This document shows, in pieces, positions 33,584-42,451 of a stretch of DNA of 64,000 bases. The DNA comes from Bacteroidota bacterium (lineage in GTDB: Bacteria; Bacteroidota; Bacteroidia; Bacteroidales; Bacteroidaceae), in the NCBI GenBank assembly GCA_023415545.1, contig JAEZKJ010000148.1:1-64000 (forward strand), given 5' to 3'. The first letter of the stretch is position 1, and each line of letters opens with the position of its first letter. Position numbers and translations under genes: made by a program. Below the pieces are notes generated by a model. That model ran no database searches, was not told the origin of the DNA, and saw only the letters and a program-made list of their open reading frames with translations.

Positions 33584-35092
33584 ATGAATCCTACACCATT
33601 AATTAATTTACTTTTCAAATCAAGACAAAAAGCTATTTCCTCATACTTTAATGAGGCTTATCATATTCAGAATAAAGTTCTGATGCGTTTGTTAAGAGAT
33701 GCTGCTAATACTGAATGGGGTAAAATTTATGGTTACTCTAACATAAATACATATGAACAATTTCGTAAAATAGTACCTATTCAAACTTATGAAGATATAA
33801 AGCAGTATGTTGAAAGGATGCGTCATGGAGAGAAAAATATTCTGTGGCCTGGTGAAGTGAGATGGTATGCAAAATCTTCGGGAACAACAAACGATAAAAG
33901 TAAATTTATTCCTGTCTCAAAAGAGGGATTACAAGATATTCATTATGCAGGAGGAAGAGATGCTGTAGCTCTTTATTTACTATCTAACCCAAATAGTAAA
34001 TTATTTTCGGGTAAAGGCTTGATTCTTGGTGGAAGCCACTCGCCAAACTACAATGTAAAAAATAGTCTTGTTGGTGACCTCTCGGCTATATTAATTGAGA
34101 ATGTTAATCCATTGGTAAATCTTATTCGTGTCCCTGAAAAAAAGATTGCTCTATTGAGTGACTTTGAGGAGAAGATGGATAGAATAGCAAGATGTACCAT
34201 GAACCAAAATGTAACTAACTTATCGGGTGTACCATCATGGATGCTTGCTGTTGTTAAGCATATTCTTGAACTTAAAAACAGTAATGACTTAACAGAGATT
34301 TGGCCAAATTTAGAGGTCTTTTTTCATGGGGGTGTAGCCTTTACTCCATATCGAGAGCAGTATAAACAGATTATCCAGTCGCCTAATATGCACTATATGG
34401 AGACATATAATGCTAGTGAGGGTTTTTTCGGCCTACAAAATGATTTGACCGATAGTTCAATGTTGCTAATGCTTGACTACGGAGTATTTTATGAATTCAT
34501 TCCTATGGATGAGTTGGATAGTGAAAATCCAAATATTGTTCCTCTTTGGGGTGTTGAAACAAATAAAAACTATGCCATGGTTATCAGTACTTCATGTGGA
34601 CTTTGGCGTTATATGATTGGTGACACTGTTCGATTTACAAACACTAATCCATATAAATTTGTTATTTCAGGACGAACCAAACATTTTATCAATGCTTTCG
34701 GTGAAGAACTAATGGTTGACAATGCAGAACAGGGATTAAAAAGAGCTTGTGAAGCTACCGGAGCACAGATTATTGACTATACAGCAGCTCCTGTGTTTAT
34801 GGATTCGAATGCTAAATGTAGGCATCAATGGGTAGTAGAGTTTTCGGTTAAACCCGACTCATTAGAACACTTTAGTAAAGTACTTGACTCTTCTCTTCAA
34901 CAAATAAATTCAGATTATGAAGCTAAGAGATATAAAAATATTACCTTGCAGCATTTAGAAATTGTTCCGGCAAGAACAAATCTTTTCCATGATTGGTTAA
35001 AAGAAAAAGGTAAACTTGGGGGCCAGCATAAAGTACCACGATTGAGCAATAATCGTGATTATATTGATGATTTATTACGTTTGAATAATTAA
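33584..35092 (+). CDS. GH3-family (auxin-responsive GH3-like) acyl-adenylating protein
   Basis: A 502-residue protein of the GH3 superfamily, known from plant acyl-acid amido synthetases and common in Bacteroidota. Adenylate-forming motifs are visible: YAKSSGTTNDKSKFIPVS (P-loop-like motif I, about residues 102-119), YNASEGFFGLQ (motif II) and LWRYMIGDTVRFT (motif III). These suggest ATP-dependent activation of a carboxylate and transfer to an amine or thiol. No bacterial substrate can be read from the sequence. Its stop shares a base with the start of the next gene (TAATG), so it is cotranscribed with a lipoprotein and a DUF3108 protein. Confidence 0.87.
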   Translation: MNPTPLINLLFKSRQKAISSYFNEAYHIQNKVLMRLLRDAANTEWGKIYGYSNINTYEQFRKIVPIQTYEDIKQYVERMRHGEKNILWPGEVRWYAKSSGTTNDKSKFIPVSKEGLQDIHYAGGRDAVALYLLSNPNSKLFSGKGLILGGSHSPNYNVKNSLVGDLSAILIENVNPLVNLIRVPEKKIALLSDFEEKMDRIARCTMNQNVTNLSGVPSWMLAVVKHILELKNSNDLTEIWPNLEVFFHGGVAFTPYREQYKQIIQSPNMHYMETYNASEGFFGLQNDLTDSSMLLMLDYGVFYEFIPMDELDSENPNIVPLWGVETNKNYAMVISTSCGLWRYMIGDTVRFTNTNPYKFVISGRTKHFINAFGEELMVDNAEQGLKRACEATGAQIIDYTAAPVFMDSNAKCRHQWVVEFSVKPDSLEHFSKVLDSSLQQINSDYEAKRYKNITLQHLEIVPARTNLFHDWLKEKGKLGGQHKVPRLSNNRDYIDDLLRLNN

Positions 35093-37020
35093 TGTATATG
35101 AGATACTTCAAAGCAGATAAAATCTTATTACTACTCTTTCTGATTATGGGAGTATATTCGTGTGCAAGTATAGGCCAACCCGATGGTGGCGAATACGACG
35201 AGACACCTCCTAAATTTATTAAGAGTATACCTACACCTTTTGGCGTAAACTTCAAGGGTAATAAGATTACAATCGAGTTTGATGAAAATGTGAAGTTAGA
35301 GAAAGCTTCGGAAAAAGTGATTGTTTCTCCTCCTCAACTTGAAATGCCGGAGATTAAGGCTAATGGTAGAAATGTTATCGTTGAACTTCAGGACTCTATA
35401 AAACAAAATACTACTTATACAATCGATTTTAGTGATGCTATTGTTGATAATAATGAGGGTAATCCTCTTGGCAATTTTGCATTGACATTTTCAACAGGTA
35501 GTGTTGTTGATACCATGGAAGTTTCAGGAACAGTGCTTAATGCAAAGAATCTTGAACCTATAAAGGGTATTCTTGTGGGATTACATTCTGATCTTTCGGA
35601 TAGTGCGTTTATGAAAAAACCTTTCGAAAGAGTTGGTAGGACAGATAGTAGAGGACATTTTACTATTCGAGGAGTTGCCCCAAATAAGTATAAGATATAT
35701 GCTCTTTTGGATGGTAATCAAAACTCTTTCTATGATTCCAAAAGTGAAATGATAGCATTTAGTGACTCTATTATTGTCCCAAGTTCAATGCCTAGTGAGA
35801 GACAAGATACTGTATGGAGGGATAGTACTCATATTGACACAATAAAAAATGTAAAATATACTCGTTTCTTGCCCGATAATATAATACTAAAGGCTTTTAG
35901 AGCAGATAATGATAGACAATTTCTTACTAAGAGTCAAAGAGATAATATTAACCATTTCATCCTACAATTTAGTGCTAAAGCAGATACCTTGCCTACTTTA
36001 AAAGGTTTGAATTTTGATGAAAAGGATGCTTTCATTATTGAAAAGACAAATAGAAATGACTCTATATGTTTTTGGATAAAAGATTCATTGATATACGAAA
36101 AAGATACTCTTGAGATGAAGATGGACTATTTATTTTCAGACTCATTAGGTAATCTTGTTCCAAAAACTGATACTCTATTTCTTGTAAATAAATACAATAA
36201 AGCGCAGAGAGATAAATTTGAACAGCAGGCAAGAGAACAGAAAGATAAAGAGAGGAAGAAAAAAGAGAAAAAAGGTGAAGTGTACATTGAACCAACCTCT
36301 TTCTTAAAAATGAACCCTACTATTTCTCAGTCAATGGATATTGGTAAAAATATTGAATTATCTTTTGAGGAGCCAATAGGTAAGATTGACACAGCTGCAA
36401 TACATCTTAAAATTAAAAAAGATACTCTATGGATGGATGAACCATTCTTGATTATGGAGGACTCTATAATTCCAAGAAAATATAACATTCTTGCTGAATG
36501 GATTCCAGAACAGGAGTATGAATTCTCAATGGATTCCCTAGCTATAAAAGGCATATATGGCCTTTATACTGATAAGTATAGCCAGAAATTCAAAATTAAA
36601 AAGTTAGAGGATTATGGTACCCTATACTTAAATATTGTCGGTGCAGATTCAAATGCTATTGCTGAACTGTTGGACTCTAAAGAGCAGGTTATTGATAGAG
36701 TTAAGGTAGGTAAAAATGGTGCTGCTGATTTCTATTTTCTAAAACCTGAAACCAAATACTATGTCCGTATGTTTAATGATAGTAATAATAATGGTATTTG
36801 GGATGCCGGCAATTTTGAAAAAAATATTCAGGCTGAAGAGATGTTTTATTTCCCTAAATCTTGGCAGATGAAAGCAAATTTTGAATTTAACGAGACTTGG
36901 GATATTAAAGCTACACCTTTTGATAGACAAAAACTTAACGAGATTAAGAAACAAAAACCCGAAGAGGAGAAGAAAATAAAAGACCGTAATCTGGAGAGAG
37001 CGAGAAAATTAGGACGATGA
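35092..37020 (+). CDS. Ig-like domain lipoprotein (SbsA Ig-like)
   Basis: A 642-residue envelope protein. The N-terminus LLLLFLIMGVYSCAS is a lipoprotein signal with the cysteine near residue 24. PDGGEYDETPPKFIKSIP and EFDENVKLEKASEKVIVSPP begin an SbsA-type Ig-like domain (about 38-140). A carboxypeptidase-regulatory/CNA-like beta domain follows at 144-225 (VSGTVLNAKNLEPIKGILVGL). A charged EQQAREQKDKERKKKEKK segment sits mid-protein. The C-terminal segment has FNDSNNNGIWDAGNF, a calcium-binding-like SpaA/CnaB motif. It overlaps both neighbours (TAATG at the start, ATGA at the end). Function unknown; a periplasmic or surface scaffold is possible. Confidence 0.85.
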   Translation: MYMRYFKADKILLLLFLIMGVYSCASIGQPDGGEYDETPPKFIKSIPTPFGVNFKGNKITIEFDENVKLEKASEKVIVSPPQLEMPEIKANGRNVIVELQDSIKQNTTYTIDFSDAIVDNNEGNPLGNFALTFSTGSVVDTMEVSGTVLNAKNLEPIKGILVGLHSDLSDSAFMKKPFERVGRTDSRGHFTIRGVAPNKYKIYALLDGNQNSFYDSKSEMIAFSDSIIVPSSMPSERQDTVWRDSTHIDTIKNVKYTRFLPDNIILKAFRADNDRQFLTKSQRDNINHFILQFSAKADTLPTLKGLNFDEKDAFIIEKTNRNDSICFWIKDSLIYEKDTLEMKMDYLFSDSLGNLVPKTDTLFLVNKYNKAQRDKFEQQAREQKDKERKKKEKKGEVYIEPTSFLKMNPTISQSMDIGKNIELSFEEPIGKIDTAAIHLKIKKDTLWMDEPFLIMEDSIIPRKYNILAEWIPEQEYEFSMDSLAIKGIYGLYTDKYSQKFKIKKLEDYGTLYLNIVGADSNAIAELLDSKEQVIDRVKVGKNGAADFYFLKPETKYYVRMFNDSNNNGIWDAGNFEKNIQAEEMFYFPKSWQMKANFEFNETWDIKATPFDRQKLNEIKKQKPEEEKKIKDRNLERARKLGR

Positions 37021-37826
37021 GAAGATACTTGGTTTCTATATTATCACTGTTTATCTTCATGGTTTATAGCTCGGCACAATGTTCTGTTGAGAATGATGCT
37101 GTGCAGCCTGGAGAAAATCTTGTGTACGACCTTAAGTTCAATTGGAAATTTATTTGGGTCGATGCAGGTAAGGCAAACATGTCTGTGCAAACTATAAACT
37201 ATAATAACAAGCCGCATCTTAAAACATCATTAATCTCGGTAAGTAATAAAAAGGTAGATTTCTTCTTTAAGATGCGTGATACTCTTACATCAATCTCAAC
37301 GATGAATCTGGAACCGATATATTTTCGCAAAGGAGCTGAGGAGGGAAGTAGATATACTGTTGATGAGGCTTGGTTTAAGTATAGAAATGGAGAATGTATT
37401 GTCGATCTAAAACGTCTTCATAGAGATGGAAGAGTCGATACAAGTAAATATCAAAGTACCAATTGTGTATTCGATATGCTCACTATTCTTCTTAGAGCTC
37501 GTTCATATGAAGCAACTGATTATGCAATTGGTCAAAAGATACAATTTCTTATGGCTACCGGTAAAAAAGTGGAAAAGCAGACTCTTATTTATCGAGGTAA
37601 GCAAAATTTCACTTCTGAAAATGGAACAACTTATCGTTGCTTGGTCTTTTCACTTGTAGAGTATAAGGGGAGTAAGGAGAAAGAGGTTATCACTTTCTTT
37701 GTCACTGATGATAAAAATCATCTTCCTGTAAGGCTTGATCTCTATCTGAATTTTGGATCAGCAAAAGCATTTCTGACAAAAGTTAAAGGCAATAAGTATC
37801 CCCTTACATCAATAATAAACAGATAA
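37017..37826 (+). CDS. DUF3108 periplasmic protein
   Basis: A 269-residue protein with a signal peptide (MRRYLVSILSLFIFMVYSSAQC). The mature part matches DUF3108: PGENLVYDLKFNWKFIWVDAGKANM, FFFKMRDTLTS, FRKGAEEGSRYTVDEAWF, and CVFDMLTILLRARS. It is predicted to be all-beta, and the family has no established function. The start overlaps the Ig-like lipoprotein gene by ATGA, so the three genes from 33584 form one unit. A strong two-way terminator follows immediately. Confidence 0.87.
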   Translation: MRRYLVSILSLFIFMVYSSAQCSVENDAVQPGENLVYDLKFNWKFIWVDAGKANMSVQTINYNNKPHLKTSLISVSNKKVDFFFKMRDTLTSISTMNLEPIYFRKGAEEGSRYTVDEAWFKYRNGECIVDLKRLHRDGRVDTSKYQSTNCVFDMLTILLRARSYEATDYAIGQKIQFLMATGKKVEKQTLIYRGKQNFTSENGTTYRCLVFSLVEYKGSKEKEVITFFVTDDKNHLPVRLDLYLNFGSAKAFLTKVKGNKYPLTSIINR

Positions 37827-37867
37827 AAAAATGTTCCTTGTTGCATAATGCACAAGGAACATTTTTT
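37826..37867. terminator. Bidirectional terminator between convergent genes
   Basis: AAAAAATGTTCCTTGT pairs with ACAAGGAACATTTTTT around the loop TGCATAATGC. The A-run on one side and T-run on the other let it serve the DUF3108 gene (+) and korB (-). Confidence 0.88.
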
Positions 37868-37888
37868 ATTAATTAAAGTAGTTATAAA

Positions 37889-38896
37889 TTATTTCACTTC
37901 CCAAATATCATTTGTCATCAAAAGCTCTTGGAAGTTGTGATACTTCTTTTGTTGTGAAATATCATTTATCTGTTGGTGAACAGAATCATTGTATGTTTGG
38001 GCTTCAACATCACGAATAACGCCAAGTGCAATAGGGAAATCAGGTCCTTCCATTAAAGCAAGTTTAAGTTGAAGGGTATTGTCCTGACAATGAGCATCAT
38101 GAACAAGTATGTCTTTTTCAGTAATACCATTTTCACCAAGTTTTACCACTTTAAGATTGAAGCCGCTCTGCATAATACCATATTCTTTGTTTTCACCAAA
38201 TAGCATTGGTTTCCCATGTTCAAGATATATAGCATTTTTCGCTCTTCCCTCTTTAGTAGCTACTGATGAGTGAGTTCCATCATTGAATATTACACAGTTC
38301 TGAAGAATCTCGCATACAGAGGCACCTTTATGAGCTGCTGCACTTTTAAGGATATCTACACATCCTGTAGCATCTGTTGCTACAGCACGAGCAAAGAAAT
38401 TGCCACGAGCTCCAAAGCATAATTCTGCGGGGTTGAAAGGATCCTCTACAGTTCCATAAGGAGAAGATTTACTAACAAATCCACGAGGAGAAGTTGGAGA
38501 ATACTGTCCTTTGGTAAGTCCATAAATACGATTATTTAAAAGAATCATATTTATGTCAATATTACGTCTAACTGCATGAATAAAGTGATTACCTCCAATA
38601 GCAAGCCCATCACCATCACCTGAGATTTGCCAAACAGTAATTTCAGGATTTGCAACTTTACAACCTGTAGCTATAGCAGCCGAACGGCCGTGTATAGTCT
38701 GCATGGCATAAGTATTCATATAGTATGGAAGACGACTGGAACAACCAATACCAGATATTACTGCATTGTTATGAGGAGCCACTCCTATTTCAGCCATTGC
38801 TTTATGTAAAGATGCAAGGAAGAAGTGATCGCCACATCCCGGACACCAGCGAGGTTGTCCTTTTTTAAAATCTTTTGCTGTATATTCGTTCATCAT
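37889..38896 (-). CDS. korB: 2-oxoacid:ferredoxin oxidoreductase, beta subunit
   Basis: A 335-residue thiamine-diphosphate subunit. RWCPGCGDHFFLASL is the beta-subunit signature. GDGDGLAIGGNHFIHAVRRN with ILLNNRIYGLTKGQYSPTS is the ThDP/Mg site. With the alpha subunit, 10 bp upstream in the operon, it converts 2-oxoglutarate (or a related 2-oxoacid) and CoA to the acyl-CoA, reducing ferredoxin. This serves a reductive or branched TCA pathway in anaerobes. The second Met (38893) is an equally possible start. Substrate naming rests on similarity. Confidence 0.9.
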   Translation of the reverse strand: MMNEYTAKDFKKGQPRWCPGCGDHFFLASLHKAMAEIGVAPHNNAVISGIGCSSRLPYYMNTYAMQTIHGRSAAIATGCKVANPEITVWQISGDGDGLAIGGNHFIHAVRRNIDINMILLNNRIYGLTKGQYSPTSPRGFVSKSSPYGTVEDPFNPAELCFGARGNFFARAVATDATGCVDILKSAAAHKGASVCEILQNCVIFNDGTHSSVATKEGRAKNAIYLEHGKPMLFGENKEYGIMQSGFNLKVVKLGENGITEKDILVHDAHCQDNTLQLKLALMEGPDFPIALGVIRDVEAQTYNDSVHQQINDISQQKKYHNFQELLMTNDIWEVK

Positions 38897-38906
38897 TTTT
38901 CCTTTT

Positions 38907-40751
38907 TTATTTGTTCAAAATCTCAGTGAAAGCATCTACAAGTTCACTTACCACAAAAGGTTGTCCTTTTACTTCGTTGAACTGATATGGCACAAATCCA
39001 TCAATTTGACCTCTTAGATATGTAGCGAACTGACCAAGGTTTTGTTCAGCGACAACAACTTTCTTATACTTTTTAAGAACCTCTGCACTATTTTTTGGCA
39101 GTGGATTTATGTTTGTAAAATGAGCTAACGCTACTTTGTGTCCTGCATTATTCATCTCCTCCATTGCTGAGTAAAGATGCCCATATGTACCACCAAAACC
39201 AACGATAAGAAGATCTGCATCTTCATTGCCCTCTACTTTAACATCAGGTACAGCTATCTTAGCTATCTTTTCTGCACGTAAATGACACATCAAGTCGTGA
39301 TTTTCAGGATTTGTAGAAATAGCTCCTGTATTGCTGTCTTTTTCAAGTCCACCCAATATATGCATATATCCCTCTTCTCCCGGTTTAGACCAATATCTCA
39401 CACCTGTCTCAGGGTTACGCTTATATGGAGTGTAATTATCTTTCATTTCAGCTGTAGCATATGGAGGATTAATATCAGGATATTCGGATAAATTTGGTAG
39501 CTTCCAAGCACCTGAGCCATTAGCAACAAAAGCATCAGTTAAAAGAATTACCGGAGTCATATGTTCCAATGCTATTTTACATGCCTGATAGGCAGCATCG
39601 AAACATTGAGTAGGAGATGTAGCTGCAATGACAGGAATTGGAGATTCTCCGTTTCTACCATATAATGCTTGAAGAAGATCTGTCTGTTCTGATTTTGTAG
39701 GAAGACCAGTTGAAGGGCCACCACGTTGAACATTAACTATAACCAAAGGAAGTTCTGTGATTACAGCAAGGTTTATTGCCTCCGATTTAAGACAAACGCC
39801 AGGTCCTGAAGTTGTTGTAACAGCAAGATTACCTGCAAAAGATGCACCAATTGCTGTAGCACATCCTGCAATTTCATCCTCACATTGAACTGTTACTACT
39901 CCAAGAGATTTATGTTTTGATAACTCGTGAAGTATATCAGTAGCAGGAGTGATAGGATATGATCCAAGGAACAGTTTAAGCCCGGCCTTTTCAGCAGCAG
40001 CAATTAAACCATAAGCAGTGGCTTTATTACCCGATATATCCATATATTTTCCGGGAACTTTAACCTTTGTCTCAACTTTATATGTATGATTCACTGAAGC
40101 GTGAGTGTTGTGACCATAGTTATATCCTGCATATAAAACTTTGATGTTCGATTCAGCTATAGCAGGCTTTTTAGCAAACTTTTCTCTAAGGAAGTTTTCT
40201 GCAGTTTTAATTTCTCTATTGAAAAGCCAGCATACAAGACCAAGAGCGAACATGTTTCTGCATTTTAAAACAGATTTATTGTCCATTCCACTATCAGCAA
40301 GGCAATCTTTTACCATTTGAGAAATAGGAGCTGCAATAACATCTTGATGTATTCCCATCTCAGTTATTGGATCTTCAGTTTGAAAAGCAGCTTTCTCTAA
40401 ATCTGACTTTTTAAAGCAATCGATATCAATAATGATACAAGCTGTACTTTTAGCGAATTTGTATTGTGTTTTTAGTGCTGCTGCATTCATTGCAACAAGG
40501 ACGTCGCATTTATCCCCTGGGGTGAATACCTTATTCGCACCGATATGTACTTGAAAACCTGACACACCGGTTAGTGAACCTTGTGGGGCACGAATATCTG
40601 CAGGATAATCTGGGAAAGTACTTATGTCATTTCCTACTGTTGCCGAAATATTTGAAAAAATGTTTCCTGCAAGTTGCATTCCGTCGCCTGAGTCACCTGA
40701 GAATCTAACCACTACATGGTCTAACTCTTTGACTACTATTTCGTCTGTCAT
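38907..40751 (-). CDS. korA: 2-oxoacid:ferredoxin oxidoreductase, fused gamma-alpha subunit
   Basis: A 614-residue protein. Residues 1-190 are the gamma domain (VRFSGDSGDGMQLAGNIFSNI, GVSGFQVHIG, CDVLVAMN). From about 215 is the alpha (pyrimidine-binding) domain (LGSYPITPATDILHELS, VQCEDEIAGCATAIGASFAG, TTTSGPGVCLKSEAINLAV, VNVQRGGPSTGLPTKSEQTDLLQ). The C-terminal domain III reads VVAEQNLGQFATYLRG. This gamma-alpha fusion is normal for KorA. It is cotranscribed with korB. The delta/ferredoxin-type subunit is not in the visible part; none is found upstream within the 230 bp before the tRNA gene. Cytoplasmic. Confidence 0.9.
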   Translation of the reverse strand: MTDEIVVKELDHVVVRFSGDSGDGMQLAGNIFSNISATVGNDISTFPDYPADIRAPQGSLTGVSGFQVHIGANKVFTPGDKCDVLVAMNAAALKTQYKFAKSTACIIIDIDCFKKSDLEKAAFQTEDPITEMGIHQDVIAAPISQMVKDCLADSGMDNKSVLKCRNMFALGLVCWLFNREIKTAENFLREKFAKKPAIAESNIKVLYAGYNYGHNTHASVNHTYKVETKVKVPGKYMDISGNKATAYGLIAAAEKAGLKLFLGSYPITPATDILHELSKHKSLGVVTVQCEDEIAGCATAIGASFAGNLAVTTTSGPGVCLKSEAINLAVITELPLVIVNVQRGGPSTGLPTKSEQTDLLQALYGRNGESPIPVIAATSPTQCFDAAYQACKIALEHMTPVILLTDAFVANGSGAWKLPNLSEYPDINPPYATAEMKDNYTPYKRNPETGVRYWSKPGEEGYMHILGGLEKDSNTGAISTNPENHDLMCHLRAEKIAKIAVPDVKVEGNEDADLLIVGFGGTYGHLYSAMEEMNNAGHKVALAHFTNINPLPKNSAEVLKKYKKVVVAEQNLGQFATYLRGQIDGFVPYQFNEVKGQPFVVSELVDAFTEILNK

Positions 40752-40936
40752 AATTAAATAGATTTTGGTGATTTATAAAATGCAAATAACGGCAAGTTTT
40801 ATCAAATATCAAAGGAAAGTTAAATAAATATTATAATATTGATTAAAAAGGGGTTGTATTTATATTTTTTTGTAAGAATATACAGTGATTTGCTTACAAT
40901 TGTGACGAAAATGTATGATTTGATTTTCTTTTTTCA

Positions 40937-40968
40937 TTTGCGACTTGAAAAAAAATAGATTACATTTG
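40937..40968 (+). promoter_or_regulatory. Promoter of the tRNA-Arg gene
   Basis: TTTG (40937-40940), 20 bp, TACATTTG (40961-40968): both boxes fit the Bacteroidota consensus exactly. The mature tRNA would begin 16 bp later. Confidence 0.78.
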
Positions 40969-40983
40969 TCAACGATTGCAAAG

Positions 40984-41055
40984 GGCCAGGTAGTTCAACG
41001 GATAGAATAGGAGTTTCCTAAACTTTAGATAGGGGTTCGATTCCCCTCCAGGCTA
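40984..41055 (+). tRNA. tRNA-Arg (anticodon CCU)
   Basis: Folded by eye. The acceptor 5' strand is 40984-40990, the D-arm GTTC/GAAT, and the anticodon stem GGAGT/ACTTT with loop TTCCTAA (anticodon CCT at 41017-41019). A four-base variable loop is followed by the T-arm AGGGG-TTCGATT-CCCCT and acceptor 3' strand 41048-41054, with discriminator A at 41055. It reads AGG. CCA is not encoded. The acceptor stem has an A-A mismatch at pair 5:68 and a G-U at pair 1:72, which is odd. An excellent promoter and a following terminator suggest it is expressed as a single-gene unit. The 348 bp between korA and kbl holds only this unit. Confidence 0.88.
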
Positions 41056-41064
41056 CTGAAAGAT

Positions 41065-41099
41065 CTCCTTACTCTATTTTGAGTAAGGAGACTTTTATT
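41065..41099 (+). terminator. Terminator of the tRNA-Arg gene
   Basis: CTCCTTACTC (41065-41074), loop TATTTT, GAGTAAGGAG (41081-41090), then ACTTTTATTT. The stem is perfect. It ends directly at the stop of the convergent kbl gene. Confidence 0.85.
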
Positions 41100-42290
41100 T
41101 TATTTAATTACACCAAGTTCTTTTCCAACTTTTATAAATGCATTTACTGCTTTGTCTAGATGTGACTGTTCATGTCCTGCAGAGATTTGAACGCGTATGC
41201 GAGCTTGATCCTTAGGAACAACAGGGTAGTAGAATCCGGTAACATATATTCCTTCCTCTTGCATCTTGGCTGCAAAATCCTGTGAAAGTTTTGCATCATA
41301 CAACATTACAGCACAAATAGCACTTTGTGTTGGCTTAATGTCAAATCCTGCAGCAAGCATCTTATCGCGGAAATAGTTCACATTGTTCATCAACTTAGTG
41401 TGAAGAGCATTGCTCTCTTTTAAAATCTTAAACATTTCAATGCTGGCTCCAACTATAGAAGGTGCTAATGAGTTTGAGAACAAATATGGACGAGAACGTT
41501 GACGAAGCATATCGATAATCTCTTTCTTACCTGTTGTAAATCCACCCATAGCGCCACCAAATGCCTTTCCTAATGTGCCTGTGAAGATATCTATTTTGCC
41601 ATAAGCATTGAACTTTTCAGCAACACCATGTCCTGTTTCACCAACAACACCGGCCGAGTGTGACTCATCTACCATAACAAGGGCATCATATTTCTCAGCA
41701 AGTTCACATATCTTATCCATTGGAGCTACGTTACCATCCATCGAGAATACACCATCGGTAGCAATAATACGGAAACGTTGTGCTTGAGCCTCTTGAAGGC
41801 AGCGCTCAAGATCTTCCATATCTGCATTTGCATATCTATATCTTTTAGCTTTGCAAAGACGTACTCCATCGATAATTGAGGCATGATTAAGAGCATCCGA
41901 GATTATCGCATCTTCTTCTGTAAGAAGTGGTTCGAAAAGTCCGCCATTTGCATCAAAGCAAGCAGCATAAAGTATTGTATCCTCGGTTTTGAAATAATCG
42001 GAGATAGCAGCTTCTAATTCTTTGTGTAAATCTTGTGTACCACAGATAAAGCGTACAGATGACATTCCATAACCATGGCTATCCATAGCCTGTTTTGCTG
42101 CTTCAATAAGTCGTTTGTTATCCGAAAGACCTAAATAGTTGTTTGCACAAAAGTTTAAAACTTCATCTCCTTGGTTCACTTTTATATCGGCACGCTGAGG
42201 AGTAGTTATTATTCTTTCGTTCTTATAAAGTCCAGCATTTTTGATATTCTCAAGTTCCTGTTTTAAGAACTCTTTCATTTTGACATACAT
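41100..42290 (-). CDS. kbl: Glycine C-acetyltransferase (2-amino-3-ketobutyrate CoA ligase)
   Basis: A 396-residue PLP enzyme of the alpha-oxoamine synthase family. NFCANNYLGLSD, MSSVRFICGTQDLHKELE and VDESHSAGVVGETGHG mark the family. FTGTLGKAFGGAMGG holds the PLP lysine. It cleaves 2-amino-3-ketobutyrate with CoA into glycine and acetyl-CoA. The partner threonine dehydrogenase lies divergently 161 bp away, giving the two-step threonine breakdown pathway. Start taken at 42290 (MYVKMKEF); the Met at 42278 is an alternative. Confidence 0.93.
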   Translation of the reverse strand: MYVKMKEFLKQELENIKNAGLYKNERIITTPQRADIKVNQGDEVLNFCANNYLGLSDNKRLIEAAKQAMDSHGYGMSSVRFICGTQDLHKELEAAISDYFKTEDTILYAACFDANGGLFEPLLTEEDAIISDALNHASIIDGVRLCKAKRYRYANADMEDLERCLQEAQAQRFRIIATDGVFSMDGNVAPMDKICELAEKYDALVMVDESHSAGVVGETGHGVAEKFNAYGKIDIFTGTLGKAFGGAMGGFTTGKKEIIDMLRQRSRPYLFSNSLAPSIVGASIEMFKILKESNALHTKLMNNVNYFRDKMLAAGFDIKPTQSAICAVMLYDAKLSQDFAAKMQEEGIYVTGFYYPVVPKDQARIRVQISAGHEQSHLDKAVNAFIKVGKELGVIK

Positions 42291-42422
42291 AGTTATATAT
42301 AATTTTAGCGATATTTTATAATCTATTAATAAGTATACTATTCTGTTGACAAAGTTCTACTTTTTTCTTGAATTTCAATTAAAAAATAGATAAACTTTCT
42401 TCATTTTATATAGGTTTAATCT

Positions 42423-42430
42423 ATCTTTGC
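42423..42430 (+). promoter_or_regulatory. Bacteroidota -7 box upstream of tdh
   Basis: TATCTTTG fits TAnnTTTG exactly, 21 bp before the ATG at 42452. No clear -33 TTTG. The matching divergent kbl promoter was not found. Confidence 0.55.
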
Positions 42431-42451
42431 TGTCAAATTTTTAAAATTACA

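Noticed and set aside
40984..41055. tRNA gene as attachment site of an integrated element
   Set aside because: No integrase, no direct repeat of the tRNA 3' end was noticed, and the flanking genes are ordinary core metabolism.
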